Shown piece after piece: positions 25,372 through 35,344 of a DNA stretch of 64,000 nt (its first letter is position 1; each line of letters starts with the position of its first letter). This DNA comes from Paenibacillus timonensis. GTDB lineage: Bacteria; Bacillota; Bacilli; Paenibacillales; Paenibacillaceae. Location: NCBI RefSeq assembly GCF_009725205.1, contig NZ_WNZY01000020.1, forward strand, positions 1-64,000. The letters run 5' to 3'. The notes beneath the pieces are model-generated. The model worked only from the letters and a program-made list of their open reading frames with translations, had not been told where the DNA came from and did not search any database. The position numbers and the translations under genes were made by a program.

Positions 25372-26913
25372 TTACTTGGCGTATTCAACCGCCCGCGTCT
25401 CGCGGATGACGGTAACTTTGATATGTCCCGGATAATCCAGTTCACTTTCAATCGTCTTGGTAATGTCACGCGCCAAGCGGAATGCTTCCGCATCGTCGAT
25501 CTTATCCGGCTGCACCATTACGCGTACCTCGCGGCCCGCCTGAATGGCAAACGATTTCTCGACACCTTCGAACGACTCGGAAATTTCCTCGAGCTTCTCC
25601 AACCGCCGAATGTAGGTTTCGAGCGTTTCCCGACGTGCACCCGGTCTTGCCGCCGACAGAGCATCGGCCGCGCCAACCAGCATGGCAATGACAGAGGTGG
25701 CTTCGCAATCGCCGTGATGAGAGGCAATGCTGTTAATAACCACCGGATGTTCCTTATACTTCTTAGCCAGTTCCACACCGATTTCGACATGAGACCCTTC
25801 CACTTCATGATCAAGCGCTTTACCGATATCGTGCAGCAAACCTGCCCGTTTGGCAAGAGCGATGTCTTCGCCCAACTCTCCAGCCATCAATCCGGTCAGA
25901 TAAGCGACTTCCATCGAGTGTTTCAGTACGTTCTGACCGTAGCTTGTCCGGAACTTGAGTCGTCCCAAAATCTTGATCAAATCCGGATGCAGGGCATGCA
26001 CGCCCACTTCGAACGTAGCTTGTTCGCCGTATTCGCGAATGCGTTCGTCCACTTCCCTGCGGGATTTCTCGACCATTTCTTCGATCCGGGCCGGATGAAT
26101 CCGTCCGTCCGCCACCAATTTCTCCAAGGCGGTCCGAGCGATTTCACGGCGAATTGGGTCAAAGCCCGACAAGATCACCGCTTCCGGTGTATCGTCGATA
26201 ATGAGATCGATCCCAGTCAAGGTTTCGAGTGCGCGGATATTCCGGCCTTCCCGGCCGATGATCCGTCCCTTCATCTCTTCGTTCGGCAGCGTTACGACGG
26301 AAACCGTCGTCTCCGCCACATGATCGGCAGCGCAACGTTGAATTGCCAGCGTAATAATCTCGCGGGATTTCTTATCCGCTTCTTCCTTCGCTTGCTGTTC
26401 AATGTCTTTAATCATCTGCGCGGTTTCATGGCGTACTTCCTGCTCCACGTTGTTCAAAATGATCGAACGGGCATCTTCCATCGTAAGGTTGGAAATTCGC
26501 TCCAGTTCCTGAACCTGACTCTTGTAAATCAAGTCGATTTGCTGTTGTGTTTCTTCGATTCGTTTCTCTTTGCTGACCACTTGCTCTTCTTTACGTTCAA
26601 GCGATTCTAATTTTTTATCCAGCGACTCTTCTTTTTGCAACAATCGTCTTTCTTGTCGTTGTATTTCATTCCGACGTTCACGAATGTCTTTATCAGCTTC
26701 GGCTCTAAGCTTATGGACTTCGTCCTTAGCTTCCAGAACCGTTTCCTTTTTCAGTGCTTCTGCGTCCTTCTTGGCATTCTCCAAGATTTGACTGGCCGCA
26801 TGCTCTGCACTGGAAATTTTAGCTTCGGCAAGAGACTTGCGAATAAAATACCCGATCACGAACCCAAAGAATAAAGCGGCAGCAACGAGAACGATCCAGA
26901 TTCCAGCGTTCAA
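25372..26913 (-). CDS. rny: Ribonuclease Y
   Basis: The 513-residue endoribonuclease that starts bulk mRNA decay. An N-terminal membrane helix (about residues 3-25) is followed by a long charged coiled coil (about 28-190), a KH domain (about 200-270) and an HD domain with [10 protein letters not shown]. The TTG at 26913 has GGGAGGTG at about 6 nt and gives the usual length near 520; 28 upstream ORF codons are not used. The RNase Y specificity factor RicA is encoded 11 kb away in the same window. Confidence 0.95.
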   Translation of the reverse strand: MNAGIWIVLVAAALFFGFVIGYFIRKSLAEAKISSAEHAASQILENAKKDAEALKKETVLEAKDEVHKLRAEADKDIRERRNEIQRQERRLLQKEESLDKKLESLERKEEQVVSKEKRIEETQQQIDLIYKSQVQELERISNLTMEDARSIILNNVEQEVRHETAQMIKDIEQQAKEEADKKSREIITLAIQRCAADHVAETTVSVVTLPNEEMKGRIIGREGRNIRALETLTGIDLIIDDTPEAVILSGFDPIRREIARTALEKLVADGRIHPARIEEMVEKSRREVDERIREYGEQATFEVGVHALHPDLIKILGRLKFRTSYGQNVLKHSMEVAYLTGLMAGELGEDIALAKRAGLLHDIGKALDHEVEGSHVEIGVELAKKYKEHPVVINSIASHHGDCEATSVIAMLVGAADALSAARPGARRETLETYIRRLEKLEEISESFEGVEKSFAIQAGREVRVMVQPDKIDDAEAFRLARDITKTIESELDYPGHIKVTVIRETRAVEYAK

Positions 26914-27232
26914 TCTGTTCACCTCCCCGTTGTTTCCTCCAAGGCATTCCTTGGGATGTTTGCAATTGTAGTTACTTTTCGTTTCTAGGTTCATCATTCA
27001 TACAAAAAATTCATGACTTGCCCATTCAGTTCAGCAGTTCATGCTGCAATGCATGACCCTTCCGCTATTCAAGCGGCGGCACTTTGCCTTCATGATTGGA
27101 GAACATAAATCCTATCGCAGACCCATAATTTTGGAAGGAAAAAAAGGGCTTCTCACGATATGGATTCATGTTCATTTTATTATTTGACAAAAGATATTGT
27201 CAAGCTAATGACAGGAGTTCCCTCCCGTCCTC

Positions 27233-28087
27233 TTATTCTTCGTCCCATTCGTCCATTCCATGCATTTGTTCCCGGTTGCCGAGTTCGCGCATAACCCGGG
27301 ACACAACGCCTCCACTAAATCCACGGCGCTGCAGGAAAGCCCCCGTTTTGCGTTTGCGGTCAAGCGGTTCTCCCGTCGTCCCTTGCCACTTCTTCAATCC
27401 TAGCTGAAGAGCGCTCTCAAACTCGTCATCTTCACTAACTTCGCCGAGCGCCTCCTCGATATGCGACTTAGAGACGCCTTTCTGACGTAGTTCATGCTTG
27501 ACCCACAGCTTTCCCTTTCCACGCAGCTTAACGCGTTGAGAAGCCCATTCCTGAGCGTATACGGCGTCATCCACGTAACCTTCCGACTGAAGGCGGACAA
27601 GAACGTCCTGAATCGTCTCCTCACTCCAACCCTTTTCCCCTAGACGTTGCGCGATCTCGTACGTCGTTCGCGGTTTCAAGCTTAGATACTTCACAGCGTC
27701 GGCATATCCCTGCTGGCGCTCGTCAGCCGCTACGATTTCCTCTAGGTCTACTTTGGTAAATACCGCGCCTTTAATCATGCGGTATTTGATCATCACGTCC
27801 TCATGGACCTCCAACGAATAAACGCCAAATGAGATTCGATAACGATACTTCGGCCGCTTCAGCATCATCACGGACGTAATCACCAGCTCGACGTCCTCGG
27901 GGAAGGTGTCCAAACCGGCGGAGTCTTCCGTTTCCGCCTCGTCCGGATCCCGGTTGACATCTCGCGGCCGCGGTTCCCAGAACGTCTCGTCGGAAATATC
28001 TACGATTTCTTCTTCGCTACGTTGGCCGGAGGAAGATCCGCCTCTTCTACTCGCGGCTTTTCCGCGCGATTGTCCCCACGTACTCAC
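27233..28087 (-). CDS. recX: Regulatory protein RecX
   Basis: The 284-residue protein modulates RecA filaments. RecX three-helix repeats occupy about residues 120-270 (for example YLSLKPRTTYEIAQRLGEKG and the VKHELRQKGVS segment). The first 65 residues are a Ser/Gly- and acid-rich tail without family homology that I can see. The GTG at 28087 has GGAGG at 8 nt. It lies 116 bp downstream of recA, unlike B. subtilis, where recX is elsewhere. Confidence 0.88.
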   Translation of the reverse strand: MSTWGQSRGKAASRRGGSSSGQRSEEEIVDISDETFWEPRPRDVNRDPDEAETEDSAGLDTFPEDVELVITSVMMLKRPKYRYRISFGVYSLEVHEDVMIKYRMIKGAVFTKVDLEEIVAADERQQGYADAVKYLSLKPRTTYEIAQRLGEKGWSEETIQDVLVRLQSEGYVDDAVYAQEWASQRVKLRGKGKLWVKHELRQKGVSKSHIEEALGEVSEDDEFESALQLGLKKWQGTTGEPLDRKRKTGAFLQRRGFSGGVVSRVMRELGNREQMHGMDEWDEE

Positions 28088-28203
28088 ATCAAATCCCTCC
28101 GGTTCAGCCTAAGCTATTCATCGATTTCCCAAGTACTGCAAAAGCGCCCTGCCCCGGCGATTTACCGACGGTCAGAACGCTTGATCATTACGGCTTAACG
28201 AGC

Positions 28204-29265
28204 TTATTCTTCTCCAAGCAGCGCTTGCTCTTCCTCAAGCTCCGCTTCCACTTCGTTGGGCGAAGCCGGAGCTACCGACGTAGTCAAATTACTGGACTCG
28301 CGGATCTTCTGCTCAATCGTATTCGCGATCTCCGGATGTTCCTTCAAGAACTGCTTTGCGTTCTCGCGACCTTGTCCAAGGCGTTCACCGGAATACGAAT
28401 ACCAGGCACCGCTCTTGTCCACGATATCCAGCTCCGTCCCGATATCGATGAGACTGCCTTCTTTGGAAATGCCTTCCCCGTACATGATATCGATCTCGGC
28501 CTGTTTGAAAGGAGGAGCCACCTTGTTCTTCACGACTTTGATCCGAGTCCGGTTCCCCACCATGTCGTTGCCCATCTTGATTGTTTCAATACGGCGCACA
28601 TCCAAACGTACCGTGGAGTAGAACTTCAGCGCGCGTCCGCCAGGCGTCGTCTCCGGGTTGCCGAACATTACGCCAACTTTCTCGCGCAACTGGTTAATAA
28701 AGATCGCGATCGTCTTCGACTTGCTGATTGCCCCCGACAGCTTCCGCAGCGCCTGCGACATAAGGCGGGCTTGCAAACCAACGTGCGAGTCCCCCATTTC
28801 GCCTTCGATCTCCGCTTTAGGCACCAGTGCCGCAACGGAGTCGATGACGATAACGTCGACCGCGCCGCTGCGCACGAGCGCTTCGGCGATCTCCAACGCT
28901 TGTTCCCCCGTATCCGGTTGGGACAGCAGAAGTTCGTCGATGTTCACGCCCAGCTTGCTGGCATAAGACGGGTCCAATGCATGCTCGGCGTCGATGAAGG
29001 CAGCTTGTCCGCCGATCTTCTGAACTTCAGCGATCGCGTGCAGCGCTACCGTCGTTTTACCGGAAGATTCCGGCCCATAGACTTCGATAATCCGTCCGCG
29101 AGGAAGTCCTCCGGTACCCAGGGCGATATCCAAGGCGATCGATCCGCTCGGGACGATCTCTACCTGCATATGCGTTGATTCTCCAAGTTTCATGATTGAA
29201 CCTTTACCGAATTGCTTTTCTATTTGGCGAAGCGCCATCTCCAGCGCTGCTTTACGATCTGACAA
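28204..29265 (-). CDS. recA: Recombinase RecA
   Basis: The 353-residue recombinase is complete: Walker A GPESSGKT at 64-71, [15 protein letters not shown] in the C-terminal part and an acidic C-terminus. It promotes strand exchange and LexA self-cleavage. The start is TTG with AAGGA at about 10 nt. It has its own sigma-A promoter and an upstream LexA box, and is separated from cinA by a terminator and about 900 bp, whereas cinA and recA are adjacent in many Firmicutes. Confidence 0.97.
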   Translation of the reverse strand: MSDRKAALEMALRQIEKQFGKGSIMKLGESTHMQVEIVPSGSIALDIALGTGGLPRGRIIEVYGPESSGKTTVALHAIAEVQKIGGQAAFIDAEHALDPSYASKLGVNIDELLLSQPDTGEQALEIAEALVRSGAVDVIVIDSVAALVPKAEIEGEMGDSHVGLQARLMSQALRKLSGAISKSKTIAIFINQLREKVGVMFGNPETTPGGRALKFYSTVRLDVRRIETIKMGNDMVGNRTRIKVVKNKVAPPFKQAEIDIMYGEGISKEGSLIDIGTELDIVDKSGAWYSYSGERLGQGRENAKQFLKEHPEIANTIEQKIRESSNLTTSVAPASPNEVEAELEEEQALLGEE

Positions 29266-29361
29266 TCAGCTCACATCCTTAAATTAGATATAAATCATCG
29301 GATACTTAAATAACATAAATTCATTATAATTCATGGCCATTTGTAACTTCTCACGTATATC

Positions 29362-29390
29362 ATTGTACCTTGTTTTGGTATGTTTGCCAA
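29362..29390 (-). promoter_or_regulatory. recA: Sigma-A promoter of recA
   Basis: On the minus strand -35 TTGGCA (29385-29390), 17-bp spacer, -10 TACAAT (29362-29367). The predicted leader is about 90 nt. Confidence 0.75.
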
Positions 29391-29399
29391 GCGTTTTTT

Positions 29400-29413
29400 C
29401 GAACATACATTCG
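29400..29413. promoter_or_regulatory. LexA (SOS) box upstream of recA
   Basis: CGAACATACATTCG matches the Gram-positive LexA consensus CGAAC-N4-GTTCG with one mismatch and lies 9 bp upstream of the recA -35. Confidence 0.75.
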
Positions 29414-29437
29414 TAAAAAAATCTCCCCCCTTCCAAA

Positions 29438-29487
29438 CCCTCCCTTACCGTGAGGGAGGGCCCTCAAGGGCCCGCTGCCCTTGGGCA
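29438..29487. repeat. Three consecutive GC-rich palindromes
   Basis: CCCTCCCT/AGGGAGGG (29438-29460), GGGCCC/GGGCCC (29458-29473) and TGCCCTTGGGCA (29476-29487) stand almost end to end. No T run follows on either strand, so they are not ordinary terminators. Confidence 0.6.
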
Positions 29488-29650
29488 TCCCGCAAACTGG
29501 ACTGACGTTGGAGGGACTGAGGCGCTCCCTAGACGTTCTCCCCTTCCGAGGATTCACTGACTTTGGCACATGACACGCTTTACAAGGCTCTATAGACGCT
29601 GTTTCCTTCGGAAATGCGCTCACCACGGCGATAGAGTTATGTTACATCTA

Positions 29651-29830
29651 GATATGTATGAAATTTCATATATAATTCGTCGAATTTGGCTGTAATCGCG
29701 GATTATACTCGATTTTTCATATATATTTGCTGATGTTGTCCCACTAGGGCAGGATTATATTCGATTTTTCATACATAACAAGCAAATTAGTTCTCAGGGG
29801 GCACCATTATATATGATTTTTCGAACAGAT
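29651..29830. repeat. Intergenic repeat cluster, 51-52 bp pitch, four copies
   Basis: Copies start at 29651 (diverged), 29701, 29753 and 29805. The core reads GATTATATTCGATTTTTCAT with AT-rich ends, and the spacer is not conserved. Its reverse complement matches the core of the 90-265 cluster (GGATTGTATTCGGTTTTTCA), so the two clusters belong to one family in opposite orientation. Confidence 0.7.
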
Positions 29831-29991
29831 TCTTGTCCCCACCACTCGCACCACAACCTAGTCTGACGACAGCCTGCACTTCCTACTTACTTATCTTGCT
29901 TAGTTACCTCTCATTAGTTATCTACTTAATTGCCTCCTTAGTCACTGCTTGGTTCTCACTCTCATCCCCTCCCCATAGTTACTCCAACAAC

Positions 29992-30035
29992 AAAAAAGAA
30001 CCGCAGCACAACTGAAACAGTTTGCTACGGTTCTT
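29992..30035 (-). terminator. Terminator downstream of cinA
   Basis: AAGAACCGTAGCA and TGCTGCGGTTCTT pair (one mismatch) on the minus strand, followed by TTTTT. Confidence 0.8.
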
Positions 30036-30174
30036 CCGTGCCTTGATTATATGTCATAATCTTCCATAGTGCAAGCACCTACTTATTCACTTGCCTAGCG
30101 TGTTGCCGAAGAGCTTCCCAGCCCAGCCCTTTCGTCCCCAGCCCCTCACTCCTTCTGAATGAAAGGGATAAAGG

Positions 30175-31458
30175 TCAAAGGGAGGCTGACGATACGCTAT
30201 TGACGTCATTATCCTGCAACGCTCTCCACAACCGATACAACAATGTCTTTGCGGCACGTAGCCGGATCGTCTCGCGGTTACCCTTGAGGTTCAATTCAAA
30301 GACTGCGGTATCTGCACCCCGGCGCGAGATCGCAATGTACACCAAACCGACGGGCTTGCGCTCGGAATGGGCCGGACCCGCCACGCCGGTGATCGACAGA
30401 CCAAGGTCGGTGCCTACGGTGAGGCGTACCTGTTCCGCCAATACCTTGGCGGTTTCCGCACTGACCGCGCCTGGGGCGCCGTCGCCCTCCAGCAGGTCAT
30501 GCGGCACGTTCAGCAGCTTCTCCTTCATCTCATTGGAGTAGCACACGATTCCGCCGGAGAACACAGCCGAGCTGCCCGGCAGCGCTGTGAACATTTCCAT
30601 AAGTAGTCCGCCGGTACAGCTTTCGGCAGCACTTAGCGTTAATTCGCGAGTAGCCATCAAATCGAGAATCGTCTTCTCGATCGGCTCATCCACGTTAGCG
30701 TACAGATGCTCCGGCAGCCGCGAGGCAATCTCCCGCTCCATCGCATCTAGCTTTACCGTCGCGTCCGACTCGCTTGCCGCTTTGGTGGATACGCGAATGG
30801 TCACTTCGCCCTCCTTCGCATACGGCGCAACCGTCGGATCACTTTGAGCCTGGATGAGGTCAAGCAAACGCGTCTCCAGCGCCGATTCTCCAATTCCGGC
30901 GAATTTCAGCATCCGCGAATAAATCGGCATCTCGCCGGTCAGCACATGCTCCAGAATCCAAGGCTTCGCCTGGCGCTCGAACATTGGCTTCATTTCCTTC
31001 GGCGGTCCAGGTAACACGATATAAAACTTTCCGTCTACAGAAAGCGCATTGCCCACAGCTAATCCCGTTTCATTCGGAAGCGGTGTGCCTCCTTCAATAG
31101 CCAGCGCCTGGCGACGGTTGTTCTCTGTCATCGGGACTCCGCGGCCTTGGAAGAATCGCTCAACGTTCGCCATCGCTTCCGAATCGATATAGAGGGTCCG
31201 TCCCAACAGCTCGGCCAGTGCTTCTTTAGTCAAATCGTCCTGCGTCGGACCGATCCCGCCGGTAAAGATCAACACATCGGCCCTCCCCGAGGCCGTTCTC
31301 ACCGCCTCCGCCAGCCGTTTCATGTTATCTCCAACCACGGTCTGAAAATAAACGTCCATCCCCAACGCCGCAAGTTCTTGCGACAGATACTGCGCATTAG
31401 TATTTACAATTTGGCCGAGCAACAGTTCCGTCCCGACCGCGATAATTTCCGCTCTCAC
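30175..31458 (-). CDS. cinA: Competence/damage-inducible protein CinA
   Basis: The 427-residue protein has an N-terminal MoCF-like domain (about 1-170, FTGGIGPTQDDLT near residues 65-77) and a C-terminal CinA amidohydrolase domain (about 260-415, SAAESCTGGLL). CinA proteins combine ADP-ribose pyrophosphatase and NMN deamidase activities and belong to competence regulons. The GTG at 31458 has AAGGAGG at 9 nt. It follows pgsA by about 50 bp and ends at a terminator, so it is not joined to recA here. Confidence 0.93.
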   Translation of the reverse strand: MRAEIIAVGTELLLGQIVNTNAQYLSQELAALGMDVYFQTVVGDNMKRLAEAVRTASGRADVLIFTGGIGPTQDDLTKEALAELLGRTLYIDSEAMANVERFFQGRGVPMTENNRRQALAIEGGTPLPNETGLAVGNALSVDGKFYIVLPGPPKEMKPMFERQAKPWILEHVLTGEMPIYSRMLKFAGIGESALETRLLDLIQAQSDPTVAPYAKEGEVTIRVSTKAASESDATVKLDAMEREIASRLPEHLYANVDEPIEKTILDLMATRELTLSAAESCTGGLLMEMFTALPGSSAVFSGGIVCYSNEMKEKLLNVPHDLLEGDGAPGAVSAETAKVLAEQVRLTVGTDLGLSITGVAGPAHSERKPVGLVYIAISRRGADTAVFELNLKGNRETIRLRAAKTLLYRLWRALQDNDVNSVSSASL

Positions 31459-31507
31459 CTTCGCATGCCTCCTTCACCTTTCCGGCCGACCGAACGCCAA
31501 CATCAGT

Positions 31508-32095
31508 TTATGCTTTGGAAAAAGAAAGCACGCTCTTATTTTTTACGAAATAATCGATGCCCGAATACAGTGTGATGACGGCCGCCAACCACATCGCAAC
31601 ATCGTCGAACGGGAACGAAAGCCATTCGAATGGAAAGTTGTTCAGCAACAACGCGGAAATCGCGATGATTTGCGTAATGGTCTTCGCCTTCCCCCACTTG
31701 CTGGCTGCGATCACGGAGCCCTCCAACAGTGCGACTTCACGCAGGCCGGTTACGGCGAATTCGCGGCTGATGATGACGACCGCGATCCAGGCGTCACATT
31801 TGCCCATCGCCACAAGACCGATCAGCACGGTGCCAACAAGCAGCTTATCGGCTAGAGGATCAAGCAGCTTGCCTAGATTGGTGACCAGATTATATTTGCG
31901 GGCGATGTAGCCGTCGATCCCATCCGTACTGGCCGCGACGATAAACAGAACCGCTGCGATCAACTGATGAACCGGCAGCGAGTAAACGCCGAGCGTAATC
32001 TCATGGGACAGCCACCCGGCGTCGACCAGCAAGAAGACCAGCATCACCGGAATCATAAAAATACGGGTTAATGTGATACGGTTGGGCAAATTCAC
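31508..32095 (-). CDS. pgsA: CDP-diacylglycerol-glycerol-3-phosphate 3-phosphatidyltransferase
   Basis: The 195-residue integral membrane enzyme makes phosphatidylglycerol phosphate. The CDP-alcohol phosphotransferase motif is complete: Asp61-Gly62, Ala65-Arg66, Gly75, Asp79 and Asp83. The GTG start has GGGGAGG at 7 nt and overlaps the rimO stop in a GTGA, so the two are coupled. Confidence 0.94.
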   Translation of the reverse strand: MNLPNRITLTRIFMIPVMLVFLLVDAGWLSHEITLGVYSLPVHQLIAAVLFIVAASTDGIDGYIARKYNLVTNLGKLLDPLADKLLVGTVLIGLVAMGKCDAWIAVVIISREFAVTGLREVALLEGSVIAASKWGKAKTITQIIAISALLLNNFPFEWLSFPFDDVAMWLAAVITLYSGIDYFVKNKSVLSFSKA

Positions 32096-33420
32096 AGGAC
32101 GGCCTCCCCGGATAGATCATAGTCAAAAGCATGCGTAATCCGCACCTTGGTCAGTTCCCCGAGCCCGACGGGGCAATTCGTAACGAATACCTCGCCGTCA
32201 ATTTCCGGAGCATCGTATTGCGAGCGGCCCACGTAAACGTCGCTGCGGCCGTCGTAACGCTCGATCAAGACGTCCAGCACCTCGCCGACAAACTTGCCGC
32301 TGTTCGCATTAGCAACCTCTCGCTGAATCTCCATCAACGTGTTGGCTCGCCACTCCTTCACAGCCTCGTCAACTTGGTCCGGTAAACGCGACGCCGGCGT
32401 ATCCTCTTCCTTGGAATAGGTAAAAACGCCAAGCCGATCGAACTTCACCTCGCGCACAAACTCACATAACCGCTCGAAATCCTCCTCGGTTTCCCCGGGG
32501 AACCCGACGATCAAGGAAGTGCGCAGCGAAACATTAGGAATCCGTGCACGAATCTTGGCAACTAGCTCACGGATATCACGGTTCCGTCCAGGGCGGCGCA
32601 TACGCTTCAGAATTGCGTCTTCGCTGTGTTGCAACGGCATATCTACATATTTGCAAATTTTCGGATTCGTCGCCATCATCTCGATCAGCTCGTCCGTAAA
32701 AAAGCCGGGGTAAGCGTAATGCAGACGCACCCACTCAATCCCCTCCACCTGGGTTACCCGGTCCATCAGCTCAGCCAGTTTAAACTCCCCATATAAATCG
32801 GTACCGTAATTGGTCGAGTCCTGCGCGATAAGGCTGATTTCCTTCACGCCTTGGGCGGCCATGCTTCGCACTTCCTCAAGGACGGATTCCATTGAGCGAC
32901 TGCGGAACTTCCCGCGCATGATCGGAATGCTGCAGAACGTACAATTGTTGTCACAGCCTTCGGCAATTTTCACGTAAGTCGTATACCGGGCCGTGGTCAG
33001 TTTGCGTGGCAGCGCCTGTTCATAATTAAAGACAGGATTGCCAACCAGCGCCGGCTTCTTGCCCTTAAGCGCCTCGTCGACGATCCGGTTGATGTGGTGA
33101 AAATCCCCCGTACCGACGATTCCGTCGATCTCCGGCATTTCATCCATTAATGTTTGCTTATATCGCTGCGTCAAACATCCGGAAACGATCAGCGCCTTAA
33201 GCCGCCCGCTTTCCTTTAGATCGGCGAGCTCAAGAATCGTGTTGACCGACTCTTCCTTGGCTGCATCGATAAACCCGCAGGTGTTGACGATGATTACGGT
33301 TGCGTCTTCGCGATTATCCACCAAAGAGTAGCCACGCTGATCAATCAGGCCCGACATAATTTCCGAGTCAACCAGATTTTTCTCGCAGCCGAGCGTCACG
33401 ATTTTTACCTTTTCTGTCAT
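32092..33420 (-). CDS. rimO: Ribosomal protein S12 methylthiotransferase RimO
   Basis: The 442-residue radical-SAM methylthiotransferase modifies an Asp of ribosomal protein S12. It has the N-terminal MTTase domain (VTLGCEKNLVDSE), the cluster motif CDNNCTFC and a C-terminal TRAM domain. It is paralogous to the MiaB at 14871; the CEKN form of the first motif and the short N-terminus indicate RimO. The ATG at 33420 has GGGGG at 9 nt; upstream ORF codons are not used. Confidence 0.93.
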   Translation of the reverse strand: MTEKVKIVTLGCEKNLVDSEIMSGLIDQRGYSLVDNREDATVIIVNTCGFIDAAKEESVNTILELADLKESGRLKALIVSGCLTQRYKQTLMDEMPEIDGIVGTGDFHHINRIVDEALKGKKPALVGNPVFNYEQALPRKLTTARYTTYVKIAEGCDNNCTFCSIPIMRGKFRSRSMESVLEEVRSMAAQGVKEISLIAQDSTNYGTDLYGEFKLAELMDRVTQVEGIEWVRLHYAYPGFFTDELIEMMATNPKICKYVDMPLQHSEDAILKRMRRPGRNRDIRELVAKIRARIPNVSLRTSLIVGFPGETEEDFERLCEFVREVKFDRLGVFTYSKEEDTPASRLPDQVDEAVKEWRANTLMEIQREVANANSGKFVGEVLDVLIERYDGRSDVYVGRSQYDAPEIDGEVFVTNCPVGLGELTKVRITHAFDYDLSGEAVL

Positions 33421-33589
33421 GAACCATTTCCCCCATCGCCTAAAAGCCAAAGTTCCCGTCATACGAACGATTGAACAACCTCTACAAGTATAATATTCCA
33501 GTACCGATGCTGTCAAAAATATGAAAATGGCCTCCGCAGCTCAAAACCAGCGCCGCAAGAGACCTTTAAGAGGTTGTGCACTTTACGCT

Positions 33590-34081
33590 CTATTTAAAGT
33601 TGGTGAACTGCAAATCCACCGTCAAATCGGCTTTGCGTAACATCTGCATGATCTCCTGCAAATCGTCTCTGCTTTTGCCGGTAACGCGAATTTGGTCGCC
33701 TTGGATCTGGCTTTTGACCTTCAGCTTGGAGTCGCGGATCAAGATGTTGATTTTCTTGGCATTCTCCTGGTCGATCCCCTGCTTCAGGTTAATCCGCTGC
33801 CGTACTGTGCCGAGCGAAGCCGGTTCAATCTTGCCATAATCCAGATTCTTGATCGGCAAGCCTCGCTTGATCATTTTCGATTGCAGGATGTCGATGACGG
33901 CGCCCAGCTTATAATCATCGTCGGAAACGATCACCAGCACGTCCTTCTCCAGCTTAAGCTCGCTTTTACTCCCTTTAAAATCAAACCGGTTTGCGATTTC
34001 CCGTTCGGTTTGATCGATCGCGTTGGTCAATTCCTGCATGTCCATTTTTGAAACGATGTCGAAAGAATTTTCCGAAGCCAT
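33590..34081 (-). CDS. YajQ-family nucleotide-binding protein
   Basis: The 163-residue protein matches YajQ/UPF0234 over its length ([19 protein letters not shown] at the N-terminus, [14 protein letters not shown] near 32-45). Some members bind cyclic di-GMP or nucleotides; the role in Firmicutes is unclear. AAAGGA precedes the ATG. It is inserted between rodZ and rimO, a position not seen in B. subtilis, and lies after the rodZ terminator. Confidence 0.9.
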   Translation of the reverse strand: MASENSFDIVSKMDMQELTNAIDQTEREIANRFDFKGSKSELKLEKDVLVIVSDDDYKLGAVIDILQSKMIKRGLPIKNLDYGKIEPASLGTVRQRINLKQGIDQENAKKINILIRDSKLKVKSQIQGDQIRVTGKSRDDLQEIMQMLRKADLTVDLQFTNFK

Positions 34082-34183
34082 AAGTCACATTCCTTTCTCG
34101 GTTTCCAATCTTTTCATAATTAAATTATATGTAAAAAAATTCGCAAAGTCGAGTATCCCTGTCATCGCGGTCTCAAGACAGCC

Positions 34184-34222
34184 AAAAAAGCGCCGTTAGA
34201 CCGGACCGGTCTCAACCGCGCT
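34184..34222 (-). terminator. Terminator of the ymf-rodZ block
   Basis: On the minus strand AGCGCGGTTGAGACCGG and CCGGTCTAACGGCGCT form a near-complete stem, followed by TTTTTT. Confidence 0.75.
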
Positions 34223-34264
34223 CTTCGTTCTTGAACAAGCAGTTGGCCGGGTTCCCGCCTACGC

Positions 34265-35299
34265 TTATTCGCTCCCTGTCGTTGTTTCGTTGTTGGTAAC
34301 GGTACCGTCGGTTTCGGTCCCCGTATTACCTGCGGTACTGCCGCCAGTCCCATCATCCAAACTGAGGAAGAATCGGGATGTCGTCTTGCCGTCCTCGATC
34401 GGTTGTTCCGCTACCGCAATCGCGGTCTTAGCCGAATTCCCCGACAAAATGTACAAACCTTCCGGTACAACGTCATACGTCAGCACGTCGCCGTCTTTGG
34501 TTTTTCCGAAATACAGCTTTTCCCCGCTTTTGCTTCCTTTGCGAACTTCTACCCAGCTTTCGCCGCTTGCCGTTATAACGACCTGTACCGGCTGGGTTCC
34601 GGGATTTTGAATCTTGTATTTCGTTGTGCTGCCTTCTGTTCCATCCGGGACGACGGTAATTTGATTGCCGGGTTCATTACCCGGGGTTTCATTGCCCCCA
34701 TTCCCCATATTACCTGCATTGGTGCCGTTGTTCGTCCCCGGATCAGTAACAGTATCCGTCCCGTTTCCGGCGCCCTTGTTTCCGCCCACGGCATCGCCGG
34801 CCGTTCCGTTCCCCGCATTCGTGCCATTTTGATTCCCATTTGTTGGCGTTTTCCCTTGAGTCACCGGCGTAGGATCCGGCTCCTTATTCCCCTCGGCTTC
34901 ATCCTTGTTGTTGCCCCAGACCGAGAAATACATATAAATAACGATTAAAATCAGCACGGCAAATGACCACATCAGCGTGGTGGACAACCATTTCGAGTTG
35001 CGCTCGTTGTGCTGCCGGCTGCGTCGTTTTTGAATCACCGGTTCCATCGTGGGTTCCGGAGCTGAAGAAGGCACGTTTTGCCGATGTTCGGCAAGCAGTT
35101 CGTCCGCATCCAAGCCAACGGTTTCCGCATACGTTTTAATAAAAGCCCGAACATAGAAGCTTCCAGGCAGAACCTTATAATCACCCATTTCGATGGCTTC
35201 CAAATATCGTTTGCGAATCTTCGTCATTTCCTGTATATCATCCAGCGACAAACCTCTGGCAAGGCGGGCTTCCCTTAACTGCTGGCCCAATTCCGACAC
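34265..35299 (-). CDS. ymfM: RodZ-like helix-turn-helix membrane protein (YmfM)
   Basis: The 344-residue protein has an N-terminal Xre-type helix-turn-helix (about 1-70), a basic stretch, one membrane helix (about 108-127), a long Gly/Asn/Thr-rich linker (about 135-230) and a C-terminal DUF4115 beta domain (about 235-325). This is the layout of RodZ, which links MreB to the cell-wall elongation machinery. The GTG at 35299 has AGGAGG at 8 nt. The low-complexity extracytoplasmic linker is unusually rich in NGTN-type repeats. Confidence 0.88.
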   Translation of the reverse strand: MSELGQQLREARLARGLSLDDIQEMTKIRKRYLEAIEMGDYKVLPGSFYVRAFIKTYAETVGLDADELLAEHRQNVPSSAPEPTMEPVIQKRRSRQHNERNSKWLSTTLMWSFAVLILIVIYMYFSVWGNNKDEAEGNKEPDPTPVTQGKTPTNGNQNGTNAGNGTAGDAVGGNKGAGNGTDTVTDPGTNNGTNAGNMGNGGNETPGNEPGNQITVVPDGTEGSTTKYKIQNPGTQPVQVVITASGESWVEVRKGSKSGEKLYFGKTKDGDVLTYDVVPEGLYILSGNSAKTAIAVAEQPIEDGKTTSRFFLSLDDGTGGSTAGNTGTETDGTVTNNETTTGSE

Positions 35300-35344
35300 G
35301 ACCATCACCTCCTGCTATGCTATGATTAATTATGCGGCAAACCC

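Larger units (their letters stand above)
29266..30174. other. 909-bp non-coding region upstream of recA
   Basis: Reading from recA to cinA it holds the recA promoter (29362-29390), a LexA box (29400-29413), three back-to-back GC palindromes (29438-29487), a GC-rich stretch to about 29625 in which no gene is recognisable, a 51-52 bp repeat cluster (29651-29830), a pyrimidine-rich stretch (29830-29990) and the cinA terminator (29992-30035). ORFs in it show no credible start or family. Confidence 0.6.

Noticed and set aside
25423..26610. 395-residue plus-strand ORF opposite rny
   Set aside because: Shadow of RNase Y with no family resemblance and no plausible start signal.
29360..29626. 88-residue ORF upstream of recA
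   Set aside because: It covers the recA promoter, LexA box and palindromes and has no ribosome site or homology that I can see.
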